Part shown: positions 1 through 8,544 of the stretch, piece by piece
Numbering within the stretch: position 1 is the first letter of the stretch
Layout of the letters: each line of letters starts with the position of its first letter
Assembly (NCBI GenBank): GCA_003990745.1
Contig: RBNI01000832.1
Coordinates: 1 to 26,581 of the forward strand
DNA from: Jimgerdemannia flammicorona
Lineage: Eukaryota > Mucoromycota > Endogonomycetes > Endogonales > Endogonaceae
DNA: 26,581 nucleotides
Direction of reading: 5' to 3'
The notes under the pieces: model-generated
What the model was told of the DNA's origin: nothing
What the model saw: only the letters and a program-made list of their open reading frames with translations
Databases searched by the model: none
Translations under genes and position numbers: made by a program

Positions 1-1
1 A

Positions 2-39
<38 letters not shown>

Positions 40-141
40 AAACAAAAGGATACTTATCTGCAAAAGGAAAGAGGAATGGTGATTTGCGGTGTTTGTTGCA
101 CATATTGGCTTGGTCGCTAAAGAGAAAGGGGGAACATACAT

Positions 142-205
<64 letters not shown>

Positions 206-254
206 TACTAAGAACAAACTAAGAATAAGATCACTACTACTATTAGTACTTCTA
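1..254. repeat. Two long A homopolymers in AT-rich DNA
   Basis: Runs of 29 A (8-36) and 58 A (146-203) are separated by ordinary sequence. A lysine-rich ORF spanning the second run is only the translation of the A tract and is not a gene. Such long runs are often mis-sized in assemblies, so their lengths are uncertain. Confidence 0.9.
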
Positions 255-660
255 AATAAATTGAATCAATTCAAATTAAATCAAATTGAGAGTCATTTAA
301 ATTAAATTGAATTGAAGATTTTTGAATTCAAATTAAATTGAATTTGAATTGAAGCAAGGTCTGATGTAATTTAATCAAATTGAATTAAGGTCTAATTTGA
401 TTTAAAATATTTATCACAAATTCAAAATATAATAACTTAATAGAAATATGTCCAAATTGAATATTCTTTATTATACTAGATTCTCTATTATAAGACATAT
501 TGAATAAGTTAAAATTTATTAAATTTGGATATATTTTAGTTGAGTTATTAAATTTTGAAAAATTAGATTCAAATTGAATTTCAAATCAAATTGGACCTTG
601 ATTTGAGTATTTCAAATTAAATTAAAGTAGAGGTAAATTTAATTTAATTTAATTCATTCT
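255..660. repeat. Low-complexity AATTGAATT / TTCAAATT repeat field
   Basis: The stretch is built from short words such as aattgaatt, caaatt, aattaaa and gaattcaaatt repeated irregularly on both strands, with almost no C or G outside them. It could be an old AT satellite or a repeat degraded by C-to-T mutation. From 661 to 1236 the DNA stays AT-rich, with no LTR, ORF or RNA that I recognise. Confidence 0.6.
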
Positions 661-1232
661 GCATCTAGCTGCTATTCTTATAGCTATTGAATGTCAATAG
701 AATTCTACTGAACTACCCTCTGTCAATATATGAATCTTTAGAGACTCAGACTTAAATAAAGCCCAATAATATTAGAAGAATATAACATTTTTAGGCCTTA
801 TACTATAAACCAATAAAAATTAAAGAAATATATACTATAAAATTATATTCTATCTATCAATAAGCTACTGTTAGTAGTATTAAGCAATAAACCTATCTTT
901 TTATTGACAACTATATCTATATTATCACTAAGAGACTTTAAGTTCTTTTCTATATCTGATCCCAAATCCTTAATTATCTCTATAGAGTATTTTCTGAGAA
1001 TATTATCAATTTGAATAATGAATAATAAAGTAATATTATCTTTTAAATAGTTGAGTATACTGCCTTTCAGTTTGATAAGTATCTAGAGTTTAGTACTGAT
1101 TTTAATAAGTAAGTTTAGACAAAGAAGAGAAGGATATAACAAATCATTACATACTTATAAGCTATTGGAAATTTCTACAGAAATTTCTATAGAATTTCCA
1201 ACTAGCTGTCATAATTACTGAATATAGTATAA

Positions 1233-1236
1233 CTAT
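1233..1236. repeat. Target-site duplication, left copy (CTAT)
   Basis: CTAT directly precedes the left LTR and is repeated at 7943-7946 directly after the right LTR. The next base outward would extend the match to ACTAT if one terminal LTR base is counted as target. Four to six bases is normal for Ty3/gypsy integration. Confidence 0.7.
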
Positions 1237-1699
1237 TGTAATGTAGTAGATGCTTAACCTTAGAAGTACATCAGATTTCTGTATCTTGAAAACTTGATCT
1301 TCTTTGACTCTACAGAGTCCTTGAGATGCAGGAGTGGGTGAGTTCAAAGTGTATCTGCCTGCAGGCTTACTAGTTTCTTTACTTCTTCTTTGCTTTGAAC
1401 TATTTCGATCTGAGGTTTATTCACTCTAAAATACTGAGTTATTTATACAAGTTTGCTAGCTACAAGGTAGCTAAGTTATAACTATATTATGAGTCACTTT
1501 TCATAAGTGTTGAATCTTTTAACATCTGTGAAATCTTCAACATCTATAAAGAGTTCAATATTTGTAAAAACTTTAACAGTTGCAAAATAACAATGACTGC
1601 TATTTATAAGGCTATACTATATTGGGAATTGAGTTTAGGTACTATGATCAAATGTCTAATTCCCCTGACTCATGTTCCTAATTCAGATTAATTATCACA
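1237..1699 (-). repeat. 3' LTR (left copy)
   Basis: It is 463 bp, beginning TGTAAT and ending ATCACA on the plus strand, and aligns without gaps to 7480-7942. All differences I could find by eye (about 40-45) are transitions. On the minus strand it holds a TATA-like box at 1600-1608 and an AATAAA polyadenylation-type signal at 1416-1421, as expected for U3 and R. Confidence 0.95.
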
Positions 1700-1709
1700 A
1701 CTTCCTTTT
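1700..1709 (-). other. Polypurine tract for plus-strand DNA priming
   Basis: On the minus strand the bases just before the 3' LTR read CAAAAGGAAGT, a purine run directly abutting the LTR start TGTGAT. Position and composition fit a retrotransposon polypurine tract. Confidence 0.75.
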
Positions 1710-2183
1710 GAATAGATAATTCATTCCTGAAATATCCTATTCAAACTCCCAAGCTTCTACAATTTGAATCTCCTTATACTGTTCAATCTGCATTATTATA
1801 TACTCCCAGTATTATCTCTTGATATATCTAAAGTCTCCTGGAACTACTCTGCAAAGATGGGCTAAAGCTGGCTCATCATCCTTGAACATCTTATTCACTT
1901 GTTTGGCAGTTGTAATCTGAGTATAAGAGAGCTAACACTCTCTAATCCAGTCTTCTTTTCCCATGTCTGGCTGTGAGTTCAGTAGCTGTCCCAACTTGAA
2001 GTATTCTTGAAACTCAGTTCAATTCTGATAGACCTTGAAGTGTGAGATTTGTAACAGGTGTGTCAGGACTATGCTCTGTATACTGTCAAAGGATTTTTCT
2101 ATGACTGGCAGCTCAGTAGTGCACCATTGTCTTTCTATGACTCACTGTATAGCACTAATGATCTTGAGGACTATAGCAGTACT

Positions 2184-2414
2184 CTATTGGTTAGCCATAA
2201 TACTTCTTGAGTTGGTTTCAGTAGATAGTAGTGGAGATGATTGTATCTGAGAATTTTGTAGCCAAAAGGTGGTTCCTTTTATATTTTGCACAAAGTAAGG
2301 TCCTTCCCACTTGGGCTTCAGTTTTTGTGACCATGAAGCTTCTACCATATTCTGATACATCAGGACTTTGTCTCCTATCTTGATAATCTTCAGGGGCTTG
2401 TGAACCTTTTCCAC
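2184..2414 (-). pseudogene. Integrase C-terminal GPY/F module
   Basis: The 76-codon open stretch carries a KIGDKVLMYQ segment (around residues 12-21) and a KPKWEGPYFV segment (around 34-43). These match the GPY/F module at the C terminus of Ty3/gypsy integrases, which helps target or stabilise the integration complex. No chromodomain follows. It lies in a different frame from the integrase core upstream, so at least one indel separates them. It follows the integrase core in element order and ends about 0.5 kb before the 3' LTR; the DNA between, 1710-2183, shows no further domain. Confidence 0.8.
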
Positions 2415-2599
2415 ATTATTCCATTATAGTGCCTGTACCTTGATTATGTAATCTTCAGCCTTCTTTCTGATTTGGTATAGTCTCTATATCTCTTTATCCA
2501 TACATTTCTATACAGCATCTCCATTAAATAATAGAGTTTCTTGAGAACCTTCTTCTCCAAACAGCATTTCCTGAGGGGTGAAATGGGTGCTTTGTGATT

Positions 2600-3130
2600 G
2601 AATATCCCAGAGAGCAGATAATGCTATTGGCAGATAGTGGTCTCAGTTTTCGTAATTATCACAGATCTTAGTAATAATATTTTTGAGGGTCTTATTGGTC
2701 CTTTCTGCCTGTCCATTTCCTTGGGTAGTATGCTATCATCTGAATGTGCTGGATCTTGTACTTCTTGTAGAGAACCTCAAAGAACTAATTCACAAATTCT
2801 GTTCCTCTATCTGTGGTTACTTGTGTTGGGGTCTTGAACTGGCAGATGATTTCTTTATAAAAGAAATCAGCAATTGACTGTATATTGGCTTCTTTGAGGG
2901 GTTCTGCCTTTATCTATTTCATGAAAAGGTCTATGATGACAATGATATATTGGTTGCCAGTCAAAGTCAAAGGTAGAGGACCAATCACATCTATTACAAT
3001 GTGGGCAAATGGTACTAGTTCTATGTGTACTGATCCTGGGGCTTGGTTTTGTTGATCTTATTTCTACTTCTGGTATTTATCACAGGTCTTGACAAATCAT
3101 CTGATATCTTCCTCCATTCCAGGTCACTAT
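2600..3130 (-). pseudogene. Integrase catalytic core (broken)
   Basis: Translated fragments on the minus strand show, in order: a zinc-binding remnant in which the last Cys pair reads CDKYQK with Tyr for Cys (about 3080-3100); VIDVIGPLP with the first catalytic Asp (2971-2997); TDRGTEFVN with the second Asp (2788-2818); and the GNGQAERTNKTL signature with the Glu (2684-2727). The last lies in another frame, so a one-base indel falls just before it, in the run near 2725. A stop replaces the Trp usually found after the first-Asp strand, and another sits just after TEFVN. The family joins element cDNA to the host chromosome; this copy cannot be translated. Confidence 0.9.
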
Positions 3131-3439
3131 ATTATTCTTCTTACTTTATCATAAGTGTTTGTTTCTCCCAGATGGTCAAGTTTATATACTGATTTCATTA
3201 CTTGCTCCTTCTTGTGTTCTGGTATGACTAGTAGCTTTCCTTTCTTCAATATTTCTCTATCAGTTTTGAATTGTTTCTATGTTCTATTGATAATTGTTTG
3301 TATCTATTCTTTCAGATATTGGGGTATCTTTCACTATTTCAGATAGATGATCATTCTATAGTAGAGCTCCTTATTCATAATTGATTTACTGGTTGGAAGT
3401 CCTTCAGGATGTCTATGAGAGGGCATCTGCATTGATATT

Positions 3440-3790
3440 AGTTCTTCCTAGGTAATGCACAATAGTTATATCATATGCTTACAACTTCATGATCTATCTG
3501 GTGTAAATTCCTTTGGGTTGTCTGGTGGTCAGTAGCTAAGTGAGGGCAGAGTGGTCTGTCTGAATGGTGAAGTATCTTCTGGTGAGGTAGTAGTGGAGCC
3601 TTTCCACAACCCAAATAACTGCAAGGTATTCTAACTTATAGAATTTATATTCTTTTTCAGCTCCTCAGGTTCCTTGGCTTAGGTATATAATGACATACTC
3701 TACTTTATCTTTCTTTTGAGCTAGGACTACTCTTAGTTCCTGGGTACTTGCATCTATCTACAGGATGAATTCTGGTGTCCAATCAGGTCT
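3440..3790 (-). pseudogene. RNase H domain (broken)
   Basis: Minus-strand translation gives IDAS (first catalytic Asp, about 3747-3772), then EKEYKFYKLEYLAVIW, the family's Glu-bearing helix, and TDHSAL (3542-3561), followed by QPKGIYTR. These are the standard Ty3/gypsy RNase H landmarks. Stop codons interrupt the frame, for example TAG just after TDHSALT and TAG before IDAS, both readable as CAG-to-TAG. The domain normally removes the RNA strand during reverse transcription. Confidence 0.85.
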
Positions 3791-4039
3791 TCTAAGGATG
3801 GGTACCTGGGTCAGTCTGACCTTGAGCTCATTGAATGCTTTTTGTTGCCTGCCAGTCCATTGGAAATTGGTATTCTTCTTGTTGAGTTCAAGATTGGGCC
3901 TGCAATGTTAGAGAATCCTCTGATAAATCATCAATAATATGAGGCCAGCCCTATGAAGGCTTGGGCTTCAGTAACAGTAGTAGGTCTTGGGTATACTGCT
4001 ACTGCTTGTATCTTGAGAGGATCTGTGTGTATTCTATCT

Positions 4040-4720
4040 TAATTAATGATATACAATCTCAATTTCCATGAACTTGCACTTCTTAGGCTTGATGTAAAGA
4101 CTATACTGTCTCAGCTTCTTTATCATCTATTGGATGTACTATATATGTTCTTCAGCTATCCTACTGTAGATGATAATATTATCTACATAAACCATTATCT
4201 ATCTTCCCATGTCATAGTGGAAGATTTTGTTCATCATTCACTGGAAGCTTGCAGGGGTATTATACATTCTGAATGACATTTGCAAGTAGATATAGGTTCT
4301 ATCTGGGGTGATGAAGGCTGATTTCTCACTTGCTGTTTCTGTGAGTCCAATTTGGTAGAATTCTGAATATAGATCTAAGGTGCTGTAGTACTGTGCTTCA
4401 TCTCCCAGAGTTATAAGAATGTCATTGATGAGGGGTAGTGATTGGCAATCCTTCTTAGTGACTATGTTGAGCTTTCTGTAATCAATGCAGAGTCTTGGAG
4501 CAAATTCTCCAGGTTTGCTCCCTTTCTTCAGAGCTAGTACAACTGGTGAAGACCAGAGGCTGCTGGCCTCCTTGATGATACTGGCTTCTTCCATCTGCTA
4601 GATTTCTTCTCTGAGCCACTCTCAGTAGGCTGGCAGGACAGGTCTTGCCTTCTGGTAAATTGATTCAGTATTGCCAGTATCTATATCATGATAGTAGTGT
4701 GGAGTCTTTCCCTTGACATC
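4040..4720 (-). pseudogene. Reverse transcriptase domain (active site mutated)
   Basis: An open stretch at 4238-4594 holds RLCIDYRKLN, LPLINDIL, LDLYSEFYQI and a final NTPASFQ, the fingers and palm signatures of Ty3/gypsy RT. Upstream, about 4630-4700, is HDIDTG followed by a KARPVLP segment, the usual lead-in. The catalytic box at 4178-4189 reads YVDN instead of YVDD, a G-to-A change removing a metal-binding Asp. LDLYS-E-FY carries Glu for the usual Gly, and MSFRMYN carries Arg and Tyr where Gly and Cys are expected; all fit G-to-A. It shares a frame with the dUTPase domain just upstream. Confidence 0.95.
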
Positions 4721-4879
4721 CTTGAAGTCTGTGGCAAGAGCATTCTTGAATTCATGCAGTATTTTCTTGAGCTCTGTCTTGAGTGGGAATTTGTTTCCAA
4801 TAGTGTAACTGTGCTTATTTGTAGTTTTCTCCTTCTTGTGCTGTAGCTCAGTAATCTTAGTACTGGTGAATACTTCTCT

Positions 4880-5240
4880 TTCTGTGAATCTGAATCCTTT
4901 TCTTTCTCTTTCTATTTTCTTCAACTTCTTAACTTCCATGATCCTTGGCTGGAGAGCTGAGAAGATCAATATCTGTGCCAGTCAGTCCTTCTTCTTAATT
5001 GGAAATGGAATCATAGGGTTGTGGTTTCTGGTGATAAGTAGTATCTCAATATAATCTGAATTGATGACTCCTCTTTCAATTGTGATTTCACTTCTAGCCA
5101 GGCTGCTTCTTGTCTTGAGGATTCCAACATAGTCTTTTGGAATGGTCATCTCCAGACTAGTTGCAAGTAGGGTAGTTGTCTGAGGTTTAAGTACAGTTTC
5201 CTCCACTATAGTGATATCCATTCCAGCAGCATTTTCTGAC
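4880..5240 (-). pseudogene. dUTPase domain embedded in pol between protease and RT
   Basis: Five dUTPase motifs appear in order in one reading frame. Motif 1 is AAGMDI (about 5215-5232). Motif 2 is TRSSLA (5096-5113), the counterpart of PRSGLA. Motif 3 is GVINSDY (5051-5071), where Asn (5060-5062) replaces the catalytic Asp. Motif 4 is KKKD-stop-LAQI, the TGA at 4982-4984 standing where the Arg of GDRxAQ is expected. Motif 5 is RKGFRFTER (about 4877-4903), the counterpart of GFGxTG with Arg and Glu for Gly. A family member hydrolyses dUTP to dUMP and keeps uracil out of DNA, here presumably the element's cDNA. Spacing fits a complete trimeric-type domain of about 120 residues. Every defect noted is a C-to-T or G-to-A change. 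The call rests on motif order, not a database search. Confidence 0.85.
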
Positions 5241-5580
5241 TAGTATTCTGGTAAGACTGCATCAGGATGGATCTTCTGAATCTTAATCTTGATTTCCTCT
5301 TCATTGCCACTATCTTTGAGAAGGGCTGGTGGTTCATCATCCCCTTCTTCTTTCATTTTCTTTTCTTTCCTTACCTGTTTCTCGAGTGTCTTATCTCTTC
5401 TTTGATAGTAGATCTCCTTGATTTTGTCAGTATATTGGTAATACTCATTGATATACTCTATACAGTACATTCAGATTCCATGGGAGCAGACTCCTTGTGG
5501 TGCATATCCTTTCATAATCTTCTTGCACCAGTCTTCTTTGCTCATTTATCCAATTTTCTTCTTCTTTTTCTGGGTTGTCA
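5240..5580 (-). pseudogene. Pol linker rich in Lys and Glu, upstream of dUTPase
   Basis: A 76-codon open stretch at 5240-5470, in the dUTPase frame, is strongly charged (KEKKMKEEGDDEPP and NEEEIKIKIQK). Before it, SKEDWCKKIMKGYAPQGV is readable in the same frame across a stop. It joins the protease and dUTPase parts and ends in a TAG at 5240-5242 just before motif 1, consistent with CAG-to-TAG. No known fold was recognised. Confidence 0.6.
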
Positions 5581-5639
5581 CTATGTAGGCTTCCTCTTGT
5601 TCACTTTCTTCTTCCTCTATCTTAGGCAGGACTCCTTTG

Positions 5640-6000
5640 TTGACAACATTGATGGGAATTTATATCTTCTGTCTACAGTAGAGATGATCTGCATCTTCTG
5701 GGCATTCAGATCAATTATTGTCTTGGCTTTGTGAAGCCATTGATTGCTGATGAGGATGTCATAGTTGGTTGCATTGGTCATGATTACATCTACTGGGATG
5801 GTTGCTCCTCTGAACTTGATGGAGATATCTTAGATCTTTTCCAGAGATGTAGCTCTTATACCATCTGCTGTGACAAACATCAATTTGATTACTTCTTCAA
5901 CTTCTCAACCTAGGTAGTCAGCTACTTTCTTGCTGAGAAGGTATCCTTCTGCTCCTATATCAATGATAGCTTCAAAGACTCTATCTTCGATTTGATAAGT
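5640..6000 (-). pseudogene. Retropepsin-type aspartic protease (active site mutated)
   Basis: Minus-strand translation reads FEAIIDIGAEGYLLS with DIGA at 5950-5961, where retropepsins have DTGA or DSGA; Thr-to-Ile is one C-to-T change. About 65 residues later comes YDILISNQWL, the counterpart of the family's IL-G-x-x-WL segment, then KTIIDLNAQKMQI. The domain would cut the Gag-Pol polyprotein. It is in the same frame as gag, suggesting an original gag-protease fusion, but not in the frame of the dUTPase. Confidence 0.85.
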
Positions 6001-6123
6001 TGCATAGGCAGAGAGCTTTCAGTTGTCTTCACTTTCTTCTCCTGAGTTCTCTTGAACATTGTGGGCCTCAGTTATCTTCCAATCTTGCTCCTTAGTTGTC
6101 TCAGGGAGTCCATATCTCATTTG

Positions 6124-7440
6124 TTATCTGAATGTGGGTATTTCTACTAACTGGTCAAAGGTGATATTGATCTTTTGTTGACTGAGATCCTTGAAGATAT
6201 TATACTTGAAGGTCTTGGTTTTGTGAAGCTTCTTCTTCTTTTCTCCTTTGCTGGCTAGAGTGGTTCCTTGGATGATGTCTTGAACAGCCTGTTCTAGTTC
6301 TATATCTTGGTCTGTTTCTTTACCTTGACTTTCTATTACAGTTTCTATCTGCTTTTCTATAGAGTTCTTCTTGGATCTCCCTGGTGGTCTCTTGTAGGGT
6401 TCTTTGCAGACATCCTTCTTAGTGGTCTGCACAGGATAGGCCTCTCATTCTTCTTCATCTGATTCTCCAATCTCCTTAAAGATGATGATGTTGACTTGTT
6501 TCTTATTTTGAGTTACATTGTTTGGCTGCACCTTATACTTGATTTCACTTATATATTCATATAAGTAATGGTCCTCTTCTCCACAGGTATAGCAGATACC
6601 TCTCTTCTTATCTGAGATGATAGTGAATTTCTGAACTGAGCAGCAGTCTCTTTCTTTGATTTCCTTAACCACATCTCCTAGGTAGACAGTCATTTCAGCA
6701 AACTGCTTAGTGAGTTCCTCCATGGGGTCACTATTTCTCTGTTATTCAGTAGCTCTTAGTTGAGGTGTGTTTTGATTGATCACTGTAGTAAAGATCACAC
6801 TGGTTGCCTTAGGTGCTTCAATTCTAACTCCAGTGACTCTTTCCATTATATAGTCTTGTTGGTGTCCGGCTATTCAGTATTGCTGAGCATAGGTGACCTT
6901 CTGTGTCAGATCCAGGACTATTGGCAATGAGTAGATGACCAGGGCTATCTCTGGGTGTATTCTTTTCATGAAGATTGCTTCAGCTACTTAGTCTCTGATA
7001 GTGTCAGTATAGTCTGCAAAAATTATCTAATATCAGATTCTGATATAAAATATATTTAGATCCTCACTCATTCCTTAGTATGTTGTATTGAGTTGATTCT
7101 TCAGTATCTGCTTGATCTCATCTATATAGTATATAGCTTGGAGTCAGGTCTTCTATACTGCTAGCATGGTATCATCATCATTTCCTATATGGGTTACAGC
7201 TGTAAATGCTGCTCTCACTAGTTCTCAGAGACTAAAGAGCATGAGGGTTACTTGCTGTCTTGCTGTCAGGCCCCTTATAGCAGTATATTACTCAAAATCA
7301 TCAATGAAGATAATGATTGATTTATCTGAAGTATAATTATGGAATACCAGTGGTCTTATATCCATCTTGTCTGAGTATCTTGGTTCAATTTGTATAGTTG
7401 TTTGAGTGGTGGTAGTTGTTGGTTGTTTAGCTTAAAAGTG
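6124..7440 (-). pseudogene. gag with CCHC zinc knuckle (broken)
   Basis: Two open stretches in one frame (6445-6723 and 6124-6432) flank a short gap. The first has a nucleocapsid zinc knuckle at 6553-6594, reading CYTCGEEDHYLYEY: Cys-X2-Cys-X4-His-X4 followed by Tyr where the last Cys should be, a G-to-A change. Acidic residues (IGESDEEE) follow. The second is rich in Lys, Gln and Glu and leads towards the protease. From 6724 to about 7440 is the expected capsid region, with no clear uninterrupted frame left. Gag proteins package the element RNA in cytoplasmic particles. The gag start codon could not be fixed. Confidence 0.8.
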
Positions 7441-7458
7441 AGAGATTTATCTTGAATC

Positions 7459-7476
7459 ACCAGCCAATGGGCACCA
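7459..7476 (-). other. Putative primer-binding site
   Basis: On the minus strand, three bases after the 5' LTR, is TGGTGCCCATTGGCTGGT. Starting with TGG it can pair with the CCA end of a tRNA, the usual minus-strand primer. I could not assign the tRNA, and RIP may have changed bases. Confidence 0.55.
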
Positions 7477-7479
7477 AGT

Positions 7480-7942
7480 TGTAATATAGTGGATACTTAA
7501 TCTTAGAAGTACATCAGATTTCTGTATCTTGAAAACTTGATCTTCTTTGACTCTGCAGAGTCCTTGAGATATAGGGGTGGGTGAGTTTGAAGTGTATCTG
7601 CCCACAGGCTTACTAGTTCCTTTACTTCTTCTTTACTTTGAACTATTTTGATCTAAGGTTTATTCACTCTAAAATACTGGGTTATTTATACAAGTTTGCT
7701 AGCTATAAGATAGCTAAGTTATGACTATATTATGAGTCACTTTTCACAAGTATTGAATCTTTTAACATCTGTGAAATCTTCAACATCTGCAAAGAGTTCA
7801 ACATTTGCAAAAACTTTAACAGTTGTGAAATAACAATGACTGCTATTTATAAGACTATACTATATCAGGAATTGGATTTAGATACTACAATCAAATGTCT
7901 AATTCCCCTAACTCATATTCCTAATTTGGATCAACTGTCACA
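7480..7942 (-). repeat. 5' LTR (right copy)
   Basis: It is 463 bp and matches 1237-1699 without gaps. On the minus strand it begins TGTGACAG and ends ATTACA. The TATA-like box at 7843-7851 lies about 95 bases into the LTR, and an AATAAA-type signal at 7659-7664 about 280 bases in, giving a plausible U3-R-U5 layout. Confidence 0.95.
7843..7851 (-). promoter_or_regulatory. TATA box of the 5' LTR
   Basis: The minus strand reads TATAAATAG here, inside U3 of the 5' LTR, and is conserved in the other LTR (1600-1608). It would have driven the genomic RNA when the element was live. Confidence 0.55.
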
Positions 7943-7946
7943 CTAT
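7943..7946. repeat. Target-site duplication, right copy (CTAT)
   Basis: It matches 1233-1236 and marks the outer end of the element. Confidence 0.7.
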
Positions 7947-8540
7947 ATATAGATATACTCAGTATACTATATTTAGTTATAGCTTCAAATTTATATATAT
8001 ATTATCTATAATAATATTTATATAATTAAGTCTTCATTAATTATTAAATTTTGAATATATATACTATTATTTTATAAAATAATTTATTACTTATAAAGTA
8101 AAGTAAATTTAAAAATTATTATTATTCTATTTCTAATATAATAATATTAAACAAAATAATATTAATAATTAATTATATAAATAAAGGATTTATTGTTTAA
8201 TTTAAATATAAATTTATGCATTATAATTATTAATTAAGAGGTTGAGTATTATTACTAATAATTAAAATATACTAATTAATTACGTGCTTAATTTATATTG
8301 ATATGATTAAAGTTGAATAGAAACTTGATAAAATAGTGATAAAAAATAATAAAAAATAGTATTGAAATATCACAATGTGTAATATTTTTATTTTTTGTTT
8401 TATTTTTTTGATATCATAGTAATTAGCTATGGGTATGATTTGCTGACATCATAACAATGACATCGAAATGGATCATGTGAAGGGTGGAAGCCACATTTCC
8501 TATTGTCATATTTTCATGCGCAACCAGAGACCATTTGACA
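7947..8540. other. AT-rich flank without a recognisable gene
   Basis: Extremely AT-rich sequence (taatta and ataat words) until about 8430, then a quick change to balanced composition. No ORF, RNA or repeat copy was recognised. It probably shares the mutational history of the neighbouring element. Confidence 0.6.
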
Positions 8541-8544
8541 CTCA

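Larger units (their letters stand above)
1237..7942 (-). mobile_element. Full-length RIP-degraded Ty3/gypsy LTR retrotransposon carrying a dUTPase domain
   Basis: This 6.7-kb element reads on the minus strand, so its 5' LTR is the right one. Visible parts are two 463-bp LTRs with TGT...ACA ends, a CTAT target duplication, a primer-binding site after the 5' LTR, a polypurine tract before the 3' LTR, and internal similarity to gag (zinc knuckle), aspartic protease, dUTPase, reverse transcriptase, RNase H, integrase and a GPY/F module in that order. The RT-RNaseH-integrase order identifies Ty3/gypsy (Metaviridae). Gag and protease share one frame; dUTPase and RT share another; the GPY/F piece is in a third. 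The frames are cut by many TAG, TAA and TGA codons, mostly explicable as C-to-T or G-to-A changes, and catalytic residues are lost. It cannot transpose by itself. There is no envelope-like ORF. The weak plus-strand ORFs here are antisense shadows. Confidence 0.95.

Noticed and set aside
780..1100. Possible plus-strand remains of a second retrotransposon (an SDPKSLIIS-like segment)
   Set aside because: Too short and too AT-rich; no second motif or LTR supports it.
2035..5913. Plus-strand ORFs across the retrotransposon, the longest 155 codons at 5267-5734
   Set aside because: They are antisense to recognisable gag-pol domains; their Phe/Leu-rich translations are what antisense of Lys/Glu-rich sequence gives.
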